A DNA stretch of 32,728 nucleotides, from positions 3,460-36,187 of the forward strand of contig MGQF01000062.1 in the NCBI GenBank assembly GCA_001797745.1, in the 5' to 3' direction. Positions 21,899 to 30,423 of the stretch are shown in pieces. Below the pieces are notes generated by a model. That model worked only from the letters and a program-made list of their open reading frames with translations. It was not told the origin of the DNA and made no database searches. How positions within the stretch are numbered: position 1 is the stretch's first letter; each line of letters starts with the position of its first letter. The DNA comes from Deltaproteobacteria bacterium RBG_13_52_11 (GTDB taxonomy: Bacteria; Desulfobacterota; B13-G15; RBG-16-54-18). Both the position numbers and the translations under genes were made by a program.

Positions 21899-24346
21899 AC
21901 CTTGATAAGCCCTCACCGCTAATTTTTTGCCATCGCTCTGCACCGTAATGGCCCCGTCCAGATCAGTCCGCAGTACCTGGCAACCGAGCGCCTCATATCG
22001 CTCCACAACCCCTTTTCCCGGGAGGTGAAAGGGGTTCCCAAAGCCGAGCGAAATGACGGCGTACTGGGGTGAGACCCGCTTGATGAAGGGGTCAGTGCTG
22101 GATTTTTTGCTCCCGTGATGGGGGACCTTGATCACCTGGGCGCGCAGCCCCTTGTCGGCCCCCAAGAGTCTGGCCTCTGCTTGTTTCTCAATATCCCCGG
22201 TGAAGAGCAGGCGATGATCGCCAAAAGAAATCATCAGCACTAACGCATTATTGTTGACCCAACCCCTTTTCTGAGCCCTTCCGGCCATCCACCCCTCAGC
22301 AGGATGGAGGGCCTGAACCTGAACCCCCTCAATGGTGCGGGCGAATCCATCCCCTACCCTCACCATAGTGATCCCTTTGCCCCTGATGATTCCCAGAAGT
22401 TCTTGATAGCTAGGACTCGGGTTCTCCATCCCATTGTGCCAGAACTCCCGGCAACGGAAGTGCCGGGCAATAAAGATGAGGCCCTTATAGTGATCCGGTT
22501 GCGGGTGGGAGAGGACCAGATAATCGATCTTCAAGATGCGCCTCTCCCAGAGGAAGGGGGCTATCACCCTTTCTCCCACATCGAAATCCCCGTAGGGACC
22601 TCCTCCATCAATCAACATCCGCTTGCCCCAAGGGAATTCCACCAGGGCGCAGTCCCCCTGCCCGACATCAAGGAAGGTCGCCCGAATGCCGTGAGTCGCT
22701 GAACCCCTGATGCCCCAATAGGAGAGATCGAGCAACGCAAGCACGAGCATGAGGGCCAGGACCGCCTTTTTAAGGCGAGGCCCCTTGAGCCAGAGGAGGG
22801 AGGCGACAAAGGCGTACATGATAATCATCTCCAGCGCCGTGGGGCTCGGCAGGTAAAAGGAGGCGAAGGGGAGGGAAGCGAGTAACTCCATAGTCTTAGT
22901 CCCCCAATAGGATAATACGGCAGCTGCCTGGGCCAAGAGGGCCCCGCATGATGGGAAGATAGGGATCAGGGGGAGAGAGAGGAGACCGAGGGGGAGGATG
23001 CCAAACCCCACCAAGGGGATGATGATGGCATTGGAGGCAAGACCCATGGTTGAGAAGCGATGGAAGTGGAATGCCACCACAGGGGAGGTGACGACCAAGG
23101 CAGCACAGGAGGTGATGAGAGAGAGGATTATTACCTTTTTAATCCATCCACCCCTTCTGCGGGTCAAGAGGGTTAGGGGGTCGTCCTGATGGTAAAGGAG
23201 GCGATAGATGGGAGGGGTGAGCACGATAATCCCCAACACGGAGAGGAAGGAGAGTTGAAATGAGGGGTCCCAGAGTGCAGTCGGGGAGCAGAGAAGGATG
23301 ATGAAGGCGGCGAGGCCCAGGGTGTTAAGGGGGTTCCGATATCTGTCTAAAAGGATGGAGACCAGGAAACAGGAGGCCATGATACCCGACCGAATAGTGG
23401 GGACGGGAAATCCGGTGATGAAGATATAGGCGAGCAGCGGGGGAAAGGTGGCGAGGGCGGCGATCTTTCGGGTATCATACCGCAAGAGGGCGCGCTCTGA
23501 TAACGCAAGAAGCCCTTGGACGGAAAAAAAGATGAGAGTAACGATGATGGCTAGGTGCGAACCAGAGATGGAGAGGATGTGGACTGCCCCCACGGCAACA
23601 AAGGCCTCGTTGACCTCTTTGGATATCTCCCCCCGCTCACCGATAAGCAAGGCCTTAAGAAACCCCCTCCCCGGCGGGGAGGTGTTCGCATCGAGAAAGG
23701 CCTCTACCCGCTCCCGCCAGTAGTCAAACCCACGCAAGAGGGGGTTCCCCTTTTCCGTGCTCAAGATTTGAATCTGGCCCCCATCACGCACATACCCCGT
23801 GACCAAGACCCCCATACGCCTCAGGTATCCTGCATGATCAAAGGAGCCTGGGTTGCGGAAGTTGCGGGGATGATAGAGCTTGGCCTGGAGGCGCACGCGA
23901 TAGCCATACCTCAATGGTATGGCAGGATCTCTGAGGGTGATCCTCACCCGCCCCGTAACAGGAATAATGGTATCGCCTTCGGAGATTTCCTCGGCCAGGA
24001 GATAGACGATGGTCTTCCCCTCATACCTCTGCGGGGGGAGGTAGATGGTGCCTGTCATCTGCACCTTTTGTCTGTCGGGGATCCGCGAGATATGGTTGGG
24101 AGGGATAGTGGGGTACATACTGAGATGGATAAGGAGGGCTCCCAGGGAGAGCAGAAGGGCCAGCGCAAGGAGTCGTGCAATTGGTAGCTTCCGGCGCCAG
24201 AGGAGGAGGCAAAGGGGGAGCAGTAGACACAACGCCATCAGGGAGATGATGACAGGGATATGTGCGCCAATCAGGATCCCCCCGATGAGGGCGAGGCAAA
24301 GGGAGAGGAAAGGAAATTGGAGTCCTTTCCACCCCGAGGCAATCAT
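21893..24346 (-). CDS. comEC: ComEC/Rec2 DNA-uptake channel
   Basis: An 817-aa polytopic protein that in competent bacteria forms the inner-membrane channel for single-stranded DNA. In order it has: N-terminal helices with the DUF4131 region (about 25-190); the competence domain (about 215-490) with the hallmark ILSISGSHLAIIVT; further helices; and a C-terminal MBL-like domain (about 545-790) with DVGQGDCALVEF and SHPQPDHYKG, in which the second His of HxHxDH is Gln (H614, D618, H619 retained). The full three-domain length suggests it is intact. Its ATG 24346 overlaps the stop of the upstream gene (TGATG), so translation is coupled. No other com gene is in the window. Confidence 0.95.
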   Translation of the reverse strand: MIASGWKGLQFPFLSLCLALIGGILIGAHIPVIISLMALCLLLPLCLLLWRRKLPIARLLALALLLSLGALLIHLSMYPTIPPNHISRIPDRQKVQMTGTIYLPPQRYEGKTIVYLLAEEISEGDTIIPVTGRVRITLRDPAIPLRYGYRVRLQAKLYHPRNFRNPGSFDHAGYLRRMGVLVTGYVRDGGQIQILSTEKGNPLLRGFDYWRERVEAFLDANTSPPGRGFLKALLIGERGEISKEVNEAFVAVGAVHILSISGSHLAIIVTLIFFSVQGLLALSERALLRYDTRKIAALATFPPLLAYIFITGFPVPTIRSGIMASCFLVSILLDRYRNPLNTLGLAAFIILLCSPTALWDPSFQLSFLSVLGIIVLTPPIYRLLYHQDDPLTLLTRRRGGWIKKVIILSLITSCAALVVTSPVVAFHFHRFSTMGLASNAIIIPLVGFGILPLGLLSLPLIPIFPSCGALLAQAAAVLSYWGTKTMELLASLPFASFYLPSPTALEMIIMYAFVASLLWLKGPRLKKAVLALMLVLALLDLSYWGIRGSATHGIRATFLDVGQGDCALVEFPWGKRMLIDGGGPYGDFDVGERVIAPFLWERRILKIDYLVLSHPQPDHYKGLIFIARHFRCREFWHNGMENPSPSYQELLGIIRGKGITMVRVGDGFARTIEGVQVQALHPAEGWMAGRAQKRGWVNNNALVLMISFGDHRLLFTGDIEKQAEARLLGADKGLRAQVIKVPHHGSKKSSTDPFIKRVSPQYAVISLGFGNPFHLPGKGVVERYEALGCQVLRTDLDGAITVQSDGKKLAVRAYQGL

Positions 24347-24831
24347 CACTGGACGCGGAAAAAGAGGGGGCTTTTAAGGTAGTGGTAGTGCCCCGTGATT
24401 ACCTGGGGGACCTCCTTTTCGTCTGTCCGCTGGACCAGGAAGTGATTGAATTCCTCAAATTGCGAGAGCCGTATACCACTCGTGGTGGCGAGGTCTAAGA
24501 AGCTCTGATCGACAACGAACTCTTGTGCAGAGGTCTTTTGAAAAAAATCCTCTTCCTTCATCTCCAGAAGGATAAAGGTGAAGGTGATGAGGGCATCGAC
24601 GGAAAGGGTTCCCTTCCTCCTGTCCACAGGTCCCAGCAGGGTGAAAAATATGGTCTCCCCGAGGGCAGAGGCGATAAACTCCTGGAGCCGGTGACACGTA
24701 ATCTGGCCCTCTACCCGGACTTCTCCCGGTACCTTATGGAGTTTGCGTACAGTGACCTCTCGAAAGGGGGTGATCAGATCGCCCCGATAGGGGGATACAA
24801 CCGATTGGAAATTCACCTCATAGAGATGCAT
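24346..24831 (-). CDS. Unknown 161-aa protein coupled to comEC
   Basis: I do not recognise this protein. It starts MHLYEVNFQSVVSPYRGDLI and alternates short hydrophobic strands with charged turns, suggesting a mainly beta fold without membrane helices or signal peptide. Features include LSVDALITFTFILLEMKEED in the middle and a C-terminal VITGHYHYLKSPLFF. There are almost no cysteines. AAGGAGG lies about 11 nt before ATG 24831. Its stop overlaps the comEC start (TGATG), so it is translated with comEC and may be a partner or a neighbour sharing the promoter. The 232-bp gap upstream (24832-25063) shows no other gene. Confidence 0.6.
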   Translation of the reverse strand: MHLYEVNFQSVVSPYRGDLITPFREVTVRKLHKVPGEVRVEGQITCHRLQEFIASALGETIFFTLLGPVDRRKGTLSVDALITFTFILLEMKEEDFFQKTSAQEFVVDQSFLDLATTSGIRLSQFEEFNHFLVQRTDEKEVPQVITGHYHYLKSPLFFRVQ

Positions 24832-25063
24832 CCCTTCGTTCCCCTCCTTCCTGCAGAGATTCTGTGTGGGTCATTGCGTTACGCAGGCAGCAGTTACAAC
24901 CCCTGATCTCTGCTCATGGAACACTGGGCCTCATGAGCCCTCCTAACAGCGATATATAGACCAGAAGAAAGTATTATGAAAGACGGAACAGATCGAGCCA
25001 CCGAGCATCCAATTGCAGCGCAGTTCTGGATAGATATAAGTCCTGAGAGGCAAGGTCCTCTGT

Positions 25064-26245
25064 CTAGGCCTTTCTCAGGAGGTTCCTGGCGATGACCGCC
25101 CTCTGGATCTGATTGCTTCCCTCAAAGATCTGGGTGACCTTGGCATCCCGCATCATCCTCTCCGCGGGGTAATCCCTGAGATATCCATAGCCGCCCAGGA
25201 GTTGTACGGCATCGGTGGTTACCCGCATGGCCGCATCGGAGGCAAAACATTTGGCCATGGCCGAGAGTTTGTCTACACCAATGGCGGACATCCGATCCCT
25301 CTCGTAGACCTTTTGGTCCAGGAGCGTCGCAGCCTTGTATACCAAGGCCCGCGAGGCCTCAACTTGCATGGCCATGTCAGCCAGCATAAACTGTACCCCT
25401 TGGAAATCGGCCAACTTTTGTCCGAATTGTACCCTCTTGGTGGTATAGTCCAGGACGAAGTCAATGGCCCCCTGGGCGATCCCCACTGCCTGGGCTCCGA
25501 TGGCGGGCCGAGAGAGGTTGAGGGTCATCATGGCGATCTCCCATCCGCCCCCCTCTTTTCCAATGAGGTTCTCCTTGGGAACCATGGCATTCTCGAAGAT
25601 AAGGTCGGTGGTGTCGGAACCCCTCATACCCAATTTCTCTTCTCTTTTTCCGATGGTGAGTCCTGCAGTTTCCTTTTCCACCATGAAGACAGAGATCCCC
25701 TTGGTCCTCTCCCCCGGTCTCGTGGTGACGAAGACGGTGTATAGGTCAGCCGCACCGCCGTTGGTTACAAAACATTTCCTCCCATTTAAGAGGTAATAAT
25801 CCCCTTCTAACACTGCAGTGGTATTAAGAGAAGCGGCATCGGAACCCGCTTCTGGCTCTGTCAGGGCAAAGGCAGCCAGGGCATGGTCTTTCGCCACCCG
25901 CTCGTAGAATCTCTTTTTCTGCTCTTCAGTACCGGCCATCATCAGAGGCATGAGACCGACGGAGTGGGCAAGAATCATGAGGGAACTAGATCCACAGGCA
26001 TAGGCGATCTCCTCTGCGATGATGCAGAAGGCGGTGATATCCCCATCCATTCCTCCATAGCCCTCCGACAGCATCACCGAGAGGTACCCCTGTTGTGCAA
26101 AGAGCTCGGCCATGTCCCATGGAAAGGCACCAGCCGCATCTATTTCCGCCGCCCTCTTGGCTACCTTGGTGGAGGCGATTTTCTTCACCGATTCCCTGAG
26201 GAGGTGATTGCGCTCCTCCTTCATCTCCAAGCTCATCTCAGCCAT
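25064..26245 (-). CDS. Acyl-CoA dehydrogenase
   Basis: A 393-aa FAD-dependent acyl-CoA dehydrogenase, which introduces the trans-2 double bond in beta-oxidation or related acyl-CoA catabolism and passes electrons to ETF. Recognisable blocks are FALTEPEAGSDAASL (FAD/substrate signature 1), KCFVTNGGAADLY, KLGMRGSDTTDLIFENAMVP and the C-terminal QLLGGYGYLRDYPAERMMRD and IFEGSNQIQ, with the probable catalytic Glu375. Length is normal. Substrate chain length cannot be assigned. ATG 26245 has AGGAA close by; ATG 26236 is an alternative start. It has no ETF, thiolase or hydratase neighbour here. The AMP ligase at 4024 is 20 kb away. Confidence 0.95.
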   Translation of the reverse strand: MAEMSLEMKEERNHLLRESVKKIASTKVAKRAAEIDAAGAFPWDMAELFAQQGYLSVMLSEGYGGMDGDITAFCIIAEEIAYACGSSSLMILAHSVGLMPLMMAGTEEQKKRFYERVAKDHALAAFALTEPEAGSDAASLNTTAVLEGDYYLLNGRKCFVTNGGAADLYTVFVTTRPGERTKGISVFMVEKETAGLTIGKREEKLGMRGSDTTDLIFENAMVPKENLIGKEGGGWEIAMMTLNLSRPAIGAQAVGIAQGAIDFVLDYTTKRVQFGQKLADFQGVQFMLADMAMQVEASRALVYKAATLLDQKVYERDRMSAIGVDKLSAMAKCFASDAAMRVTTDAVQLLGGYGYLRDYPAERMMRDAKVTQIFEGSNQIQRAVIARNLLRKA

Positions 26246-26296
26246 TTCCTGATCCTCATATCTTCTAATTTTACAAAAGTTATTTCATACCACAAA

Positions 26297-26359
26297 ATGT
26301 CCACCTGAGGCAAGGGTTTTCCCCGCTAAAAACCCCTTGCATTTTTGTATTATGGACAT
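26297..26359. promoter_or_regulatory. Nested stem-loop in the divergent intergenic region
   Basis: An inner hairpin pairs GCAAGGGTTTT (26310-26320) with AAAAACCCCTTGC (26328-26340) with one bulge. An outer pair ATGTCCA (26297-26303) and TGGACAT (26353-26359) encloses it. On the plus strand the inner stem is followed by ATTTTTG, so it could be a terminator or attenuator for plus-strand RNA. On the minus strand it would lie in the 5' leader of the acyl-CoA dehydrogenase. The remainder up to 26525 has a further GGGG-ACGAAA-CCCC hairpin near 26427-26440 and no gene. Confidence 0.45.
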
Positions 26360-26525
26360 GATAATAACACATTGTGCTCACCCTCATACAGTATAAAAAA
26401 CCGTACATATCTGCATTGGCGGTCATGGGGACGAAACCCCGCCTCAAAGGTGCCAAAGGGTATTCGAGGACAAACGCGGTATAAGGATCCACTGAGCCAT
26501 CTATGTTCATGATACCATTCCTGCT

Positions 26526-27212
26526 ATGCGCATCTTGGTGGTAGAGGACGAGAAGAAGGTAGCCAGTTTTCTCAAAAAGGGGCTGGAAGAGGAGTATTAT
26601 GCCGTGGACTGCGCCTACGACGGAGAAGAAGCCCTTTTTATGGTGGAGACCAACGATTATGACCTCGTGATCCTGGACATCATGCTCCCCAAGATAGATG
26701 GCCTGGAGGTTTTGGAGAGGGTGCGGGATAAGGGGTTGACTATCCCTGTCCTGATGTTGACGGCCAAGGATTCTGTGGAGGATGTCGTCAGGGGGCTCGA
26801 CGCAGGGGGTGATGACTACCTGACCAAGCCCTTTGCCTTCGCCGAGCTGCTCGCAAGGGTGAGGGCGTTGTTCAGGAGGAAAGAGCGGGAACCCGCAGGG
26901 GAGTTGCGGGTAGCGGATCTGGTCTTGGATCCGGTTGCCCACAAGGTGAGCAGGGGGGGTGAGGAGATCGAACTCACGGCCAAGGAGTATGCCCTCCTCG
27001 AATACCTGATGCGCCATGCCAACCGGGTAGTGACCAGGACCATGATAACAGAACATGTGTGGGACTACCATTTCGACCCCATGACCAACGTCATCGATGT
27101 CTATGTCAATCATCTGCGTAAAAAGGTCGACCCGAACTCTTCGCGCAGGCTTATCCACACCATCAGAGGGGTTGGGTATATACTAAAGGAAATAGGGGAT
27201 GATGCTGTTTAA
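26526..27212 (+). CDS. OmpR/PhoB-family response regulator
   Basis: A 228-aa transcription factor. The receiver domain (1-115) has D8, phospho-acceptor D51 in VILDIMLP, T79 and K101 in TKPF. The C-terminal winged helix (about 125-225) has LTAKEYALLEYLMRHANRVV and YVNHLRKKVDP...IHTIRGVGYIL, as in CusR/PhoB types. It overlaps the kinase gene by 14 nt. Three 11-bp direct repeats at 28623-28655, just after the kinase gene, are a good candidate for its binding site, which would make the DegP region its target. The start ATG 26526 has no clear Shine-Dalgarno (CTGCT precedes it). Confidence 0.95.
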   Translation: MRILVVEDEKKVASFLKKGLEEEYYAVDCAYDGEEALFMVETNDYDLVILDIMLPKIDGLEVLERVRDKGLTIPVLMLTAKDSVEDVVRGLDAGGDDYLTKPFAFAELLARVRALFRRKEREPAGELRVADLVLDPVAHKVSRGGEEIELTAKEYALLEYLMRHANRVVTRTMITEHVWDYHFDPMTNVIDVYVNHLRKKVDPNSSRRLIHTIRGVGYILKEIGDDAV

Positions 27213-28617
27213 GACCATAAAGTTTAAACTGACCCTCTGGTATGTGGTGATCCTGGGAATTATCCTCTCTTCTTTCAGCTTCTTCCTGTACTTTACCCTC
27301 GCCGACAGCCTCTATACGGGGGTGGACAACAAGATAAAGACCATGGCGGAGATCGTCGTCTCCTCGGCGCGTAGCCCCTTTGGGGCGGGCACCAGCATAA
27401 CCGATCTCGACCAGATCATGACGGAACGCTTCGGGATCAGGCCCTTGGGGAGGTTTATTCAAATACTGGATGAATCGGGCAAGGTCGGAGGCAGGTCGAC
27501 CAACCTGAGGGATATGCAGATCCCCATCAGCGTCCAGACCCTGACGGCAGCGTCCAAGGGTAAGACGACCTTCGAGACCGTTCAGGTCATGGGGAAATAT
27601 CCCTTGCGGGTGGTGACTATGCCCATTACAGAGAACGAGAGGATGGTGGGGATCGTCCAGGTGGGCAGTTCCCTGGAAGGCGTGGAGGAGGCCCTGCACG
27701 AGCTCCTCATCATCCTGCTCATTGCCGTCCCAGCCGCCCTGTTGTTTGCCAGCGCTGGGGGGCTCTTTTTGGCCAATAAGGCCCTGAGGCCAGTGGATGA
27801 GATCACGCAGATCGCCCGCAGAATCGGTTCCGGCGACCTCAACCAGAGGATACGGATAAAGCGGGTCAATGATGAACTCGGGAGGCTGGCCTCGACCTTC
27901 AATGAGATGATCGCCAAGCTGGAGCGATCGTTTCGCCAGGTAAGGCGCTTCACCGCCGATGCCTCTCATGAACTCAAGACCCCGTTAACCATCCTCAGGG
28001 GAGAGGTGGAGGTAGGACTGAAAAAGAAAAGGGGCATGAAGGAATATCAGAGGATATTGGCCAGCAACCTGGAAGAGATAAGCCGCATGTCCCGTATTGT
28101 CGATGACCTGCTCACCCTCTCCCGTGCAGACATGGGGGAACTTACCATGGTGCATGAGGAGATCAAGCTGTCCTCGCTCGCCCGGGAGGTATGGGAGGAT
28201 CTCCAGATTCTGGCCCAGGGAAAAGGGGTTCAGCTGAATTTCATGGATGACGGTTTCACGACGGTAGAGGGAGACCCCCTGTTTTTGCGACAGCTCATCT
28301 TGAATTTAACGGAGAATGGACTGAAGTATACCCCCTCAGGAGGTAAGGTGCAGTTGAAGGTAGAGGGGGACCGCGATCAAGGGGTAGTCAGAATTTTTGT
28401 CTCCGACACTGGTGTGGGGATATCCCAGAAGGACCTGAAGCGGGTCTTCGATCGTTTCTTCAGGGTAGATCAGGCGCGGTCACGAGAGACAGGGGGAACG
28501 GGGCTGGGGTTGAGTATCTGCCAATGGATTGTCCATGCCCATGAGGGCCAGATCGCGGTGGAGAGCAAGGTGGGGAAGGGGAGCACCTTTACGGTGACCC
28601 TGCCCCTGAAAGATTAA
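27199..28617 (+). CDS. Sensor histidine kinase (HAMP, HisKA, HATPase)
   Basis: A 472-aa membrane kinase. TM1 is at about 12-33 (LWYVVILGIILSSFSFFLYF), then a periplasmic sensor region (about 35-165), then TM2 (LLIILLIAVPAALLFASAGG). A HAMP linker starts NKALRPVDEITQIARRIGSG. The H-box is DASHELKTPL with phospho-acceptor His257, followed by the N-box LNLTENGLKYTPSG and the G-boxes DTGVGIS and GTGLGLSIC. The layout is that of CusS-type heavy-metal kinases and envelope-stress kinases. The periplasmic part has few Met, His or Cys residues, so copper or silver sensing is not indicated. With DegP downstream, a CpxA-like envelope-stress role is likely by inference. Confidence 0.95.
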   Translation: MMLFKTIKFKLTLWYVVILGIILSSFSFFLYFTLADSLYTGVDNKIKTMAEIVVSSARSPFGAGTSITDLDQIMTERFGIRPLGRFIQILDESGKVGGRSTNLRDMQIPISVQTLTAASKGKTTFETVQVMGKYPLRVVTMPITENERMVGIVQVGSSLEGVEEALHELLIILLIAVPAALLFASAGGLFLANKALRPVDEITQIARRIGSGDLNQRIRIKRVNDELGRLASTFNEMIAKLERSFRQVRRFTADASHELKTPLTILRGEVEVGLKKKRGMKEYQRILASNLEEISRMSRIVDDLLTLSRADMGELTMVHEEIKLSSLAREVWEDLQILAQGKGVQLNFMDDGFTTVEGDPLFLRQLILNLTENGLKYTPSGGKVQLKVEGDRDQGVVRIFVSDTGVGISQKDLKRVFDRFFRVDQARSRETGGTGLGLSICQWIVHAHEGQIAVESKVGKGSTFTVTLPLKD

Positions 28618-28666
28618 AAAGATTTAATCTTCCTTTAATGGACGTTTAATCTTCCTCGGTTATAAT
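28610..28666 (+). promoter_or_regulatory. Promoter with three 11-bp direct repeats (OmpR-type regulator site)
   Basis: TTTAAT starts at 28623, 28634 and 28645, exactly 11 bp apart; the first and third units are identical (TTTAATCTTCC) and the middle is TTTAATGGACG. A TATAAT -10 box lies at 28661-28666, 5 bp after the last unit, and no -35 box is present, so the repeats occupy the -35 position. OmpR/PhoB proteins bind such direct repeats on one DNA face. AAGATTAAA (28610-28618) is also the inverted partner of TTTAATCTT (28623-28631), making a 9-bp hairpin over the kinase stop codon. Confidence 0.7.
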
Positions 28667-28695
28667 GATGTCAAAAAGAAAGGCCGGGGAAGAAG

Positions 28696-28932
28696 ATGTA
28701 TTTCAAGTTGGTGATGGAAGGAGGTCATGTAGGGGCGGGGAAGAGTTGTGAGATGGTGAGGTATTTTAAGGGTGACGACATCTTCTGCGTCCTTACAAAA
28801 TCCCTCCATACCCCTCGTTTGAAGAAGAAGGAGTTCGGTGGTGGTATCAAGCTTATCAAGGAGATCTCATGGCGAGAATATATCACCGGCAAGGGGCAAG
28901 AGAGGAGAAATCCTTACCTCAACCGTAATTGA
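28696..28932 (+). CDS. Small protein of unknown function (78 aa)
   Basis: Begins MYFKLVMEGGHVGAGKSCEM and is rich in Lys/Arg with the segment KKKEFGGGIKLIKEISWREY. There is no signal peptide or membrane helix. GGGGAAGAAG precedes ATG 28696. It is the first gene after the direct-repeat promoter, about 25 bp from the expected transcription start, which supports its being real and controlled by the two-component system. I do not know a function. The G-x4-GKS string resembles a Walker A but no other ATPase motif exists in 78 residues. The 69-bp gap to degP has the strong AAGGAG ribosome binding site of that gene. Confidence 0.62.
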   Translation: MYFKLVMEGGHVGAGKSCEMVRYFKGDDIFCVLTKSLHTPRLKKKEFGGGIKLIKEISWREYITGKGQERRNPYLNRN

Positions 28933-29001
28933 TCTTTTCCCCCCCTTACGTCCTTCAATACATTATCGTACAAAAATTACATATTAAGGAGTATAGAAAC
29001 A

Positions 29002-30423
29002 ATGAAACACGTACCTAAAATTATACTCGTGGTGTCTCTCGTCTGCTCTCTGGCCATCCTTCCCTCCCTTTCCATGGGCAAAGAGGTAGCTCAAGGGGTC
29101 ACGGGACTCCCCTCCCTAACCGAGTTGGCCAAGGAACTGAAGCCCACCGTGGTCAACATCAGCACCACTAAAGTGGTGCGGAGCCCCTTGGATGATTTCT
29201 TCCAGGGGTTTCGGGACTCCCCTGACTTCTTCGGTGATGACTTCTTCAAGCGGTTCTTCGGAGACCAACGCCGAGAGTTCAGACAGAAGAGCTTAGGATC
29301 GGGTTTTATTATCGACAAAGAGGGTTATATCCTCACCAACCATCACGTGGTCGAGAAGGCCGAAGAGATCAAGGTCAAGCTCTCGGACAAAAAGGAATAC
29401 GGCGCCCAGGTAATTGGAACAGACCCAAAGACGGATCTGGCCCTGATCAAGATCAAGGCTACGGGAGACCTGCCCGTGGTCCATATGGGCGATTCGGATA
29501 AGCTGGAGGTGGGTGAATGGGTTGTCGCCATCGGCAACCCCTTTGGGCTCGAGCAGACTGTTACGACGGGGATCATCAGCGCCAAGGGGAGGGTGATCGG
29601 GGCAGGTCCCTATGACGACTTCCTCCAGACCGATGCCTCCATCAACCCTGGCAACAGCGGTGGCCCCCTCTTTAACCTCAAGGGGGAGGTGGTGGGGATC
29701 AACACCGCCATTGTAGCCGGGGGTCAGGGAATCGGGTTTGCCATCCCCATCAATATGGCTAAGGGCCTGTTACCCCAGCTCAAAAGGGGCAGGGTGGTCT
29801 ATGGGTATCTGGGGGTATATATTCAGGACATCACCCCGGAACTGGCAAGCTCCTTCGGTCTCACAGAATCCAAGGGTGTGCTGGTCTCCGACGTAATACC
29901 GGACTCCCCTGCGAGCAAGGGAGGAGTGCATAAGGGTGACGTCATCCTGGAGTACGACGGGAAACAGGTCGAGGATAAGGGCCAACTCACCAAAATAGTG
30001 GGCAGAACACCAATTGGAAAAAAGGTAAAGCTCATTGTCTTGCGAGACAAGAAACAAGAGACCTTGTGGGTTACCATCGTGGCAGTTCAGGAGAAACAGG
30101 TCACTGCCGCTGCACAGAAACTTGAGGGGACAGATCGCTGGGGCATCAAGGTCCAGGATATCACTCCAGATATGGCTGCTCACCTCGGTTTGCCTGATAA
30201 TGAAGGGGTAGTGATTACCGAGGTGGAACCGGGGTCCTCTGCCCAGGAAGAAGGCCTACAACCGGGAGATGTGATCATTGAGGTGGAACATAACCCGATC
30301 AAGGATCTGGCTGCCTTCAGAAAATATATCGAGCCGTACAAAAAGAAAAAGACCCTCTTGCTCACCGTGCGGACGAAAGCCAATGATTATCACAACTTCT
30401 TTGTGGTCTTGAAGAAGGGCTAG
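29002..30423 (+). CDS. degP: DegP/HtrA periplasmic serine protease-chaperone
   Basis: A 473-aa HtrA-family protease that degrades or refolds damaged envelope proteins. The N-terminus (MKHVPKIILVVSLVCSLAIL) is a signal peptide, cleaved probably after about residue 25. The trypsin-like domain has the catalytic triad His115 (TNHHVV), Asp145 (TDLALIKI) and Ser219 (NPGNSGGPLF). Two PDZ domains follow: about 265-360 with YGYLGVYIQDITPELA, and about 370-465 with WGIKVQDITPDMA. The flexible Phe-rich LA loop (FFQGF...FFKRFFG) is typical of Do-type proteases. AAGGAG lies 11 nt before the ATG. It converges with hisG, the two overlapping by 4 bp. Control by the upstream two-component system is likely. 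Confidence 0.97.
   Translation: MKHVPKIILVVSLVCSLAILPSLSMGKEVAQGVTGLPSLTELAKELKPTVVNISTTKVVRSPLDDFFQGFRDSPDFFGDDFFKRFFGDQRREFRQKSLGSGFIIDKEGYILTNHHVVEKAEEIKVKLSDKKEYGAQVIGTDPKTDLALIKIKATGDLPVVHMGDSDKLEVGEWVVAIGNPFGLEQTVTTGIISAKGRVIGAGPYDDFLQTDASINPGNSGGPLFNLKGEVVGINTAIVAGGQGIGFAIPINMAKGLLPQLKRGRVVYGYLGVYIQDITPELASSFGLTESKGVLVSDVIPDSPASKGGVHKGDVILEYDGKQVEDKGQLTKIVGRTPIGKKVKLIVLRDKKQETLWVTIVAVQEKQVTAAAQKLEGTDRWGIKVQDITPDMAAHLGLPDNEGVVITEVEPGSSAQEEGLQPGDVIIEVEHNPIKDLAAFRKYIEPYKKKKTLLLTVRTKANDYHNFFVVLKKG

Noticed and set aside
26400..26525. Possible riboswitch upstream of the response regulator
   Set aside because: I compared it by eye with c-di-GMP, fluoride, Moco and guanidine consensus features and found no match; kept only as unexplained secondary structure.
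26280..27158. 292-codon open frame on the minus strand
   Set aside because: It lies antisense to the response-regulator gene, has a His/Pro-rich composition without domains, and shares the wobble-driven openness of high-GC genes.
28720..28748. Walker A-like GHVGAGKS in the 78-aa protein
   Set aside because: The protein is far too short for a P-loop fold and has no Walker B or further ATPase motif; chance match.
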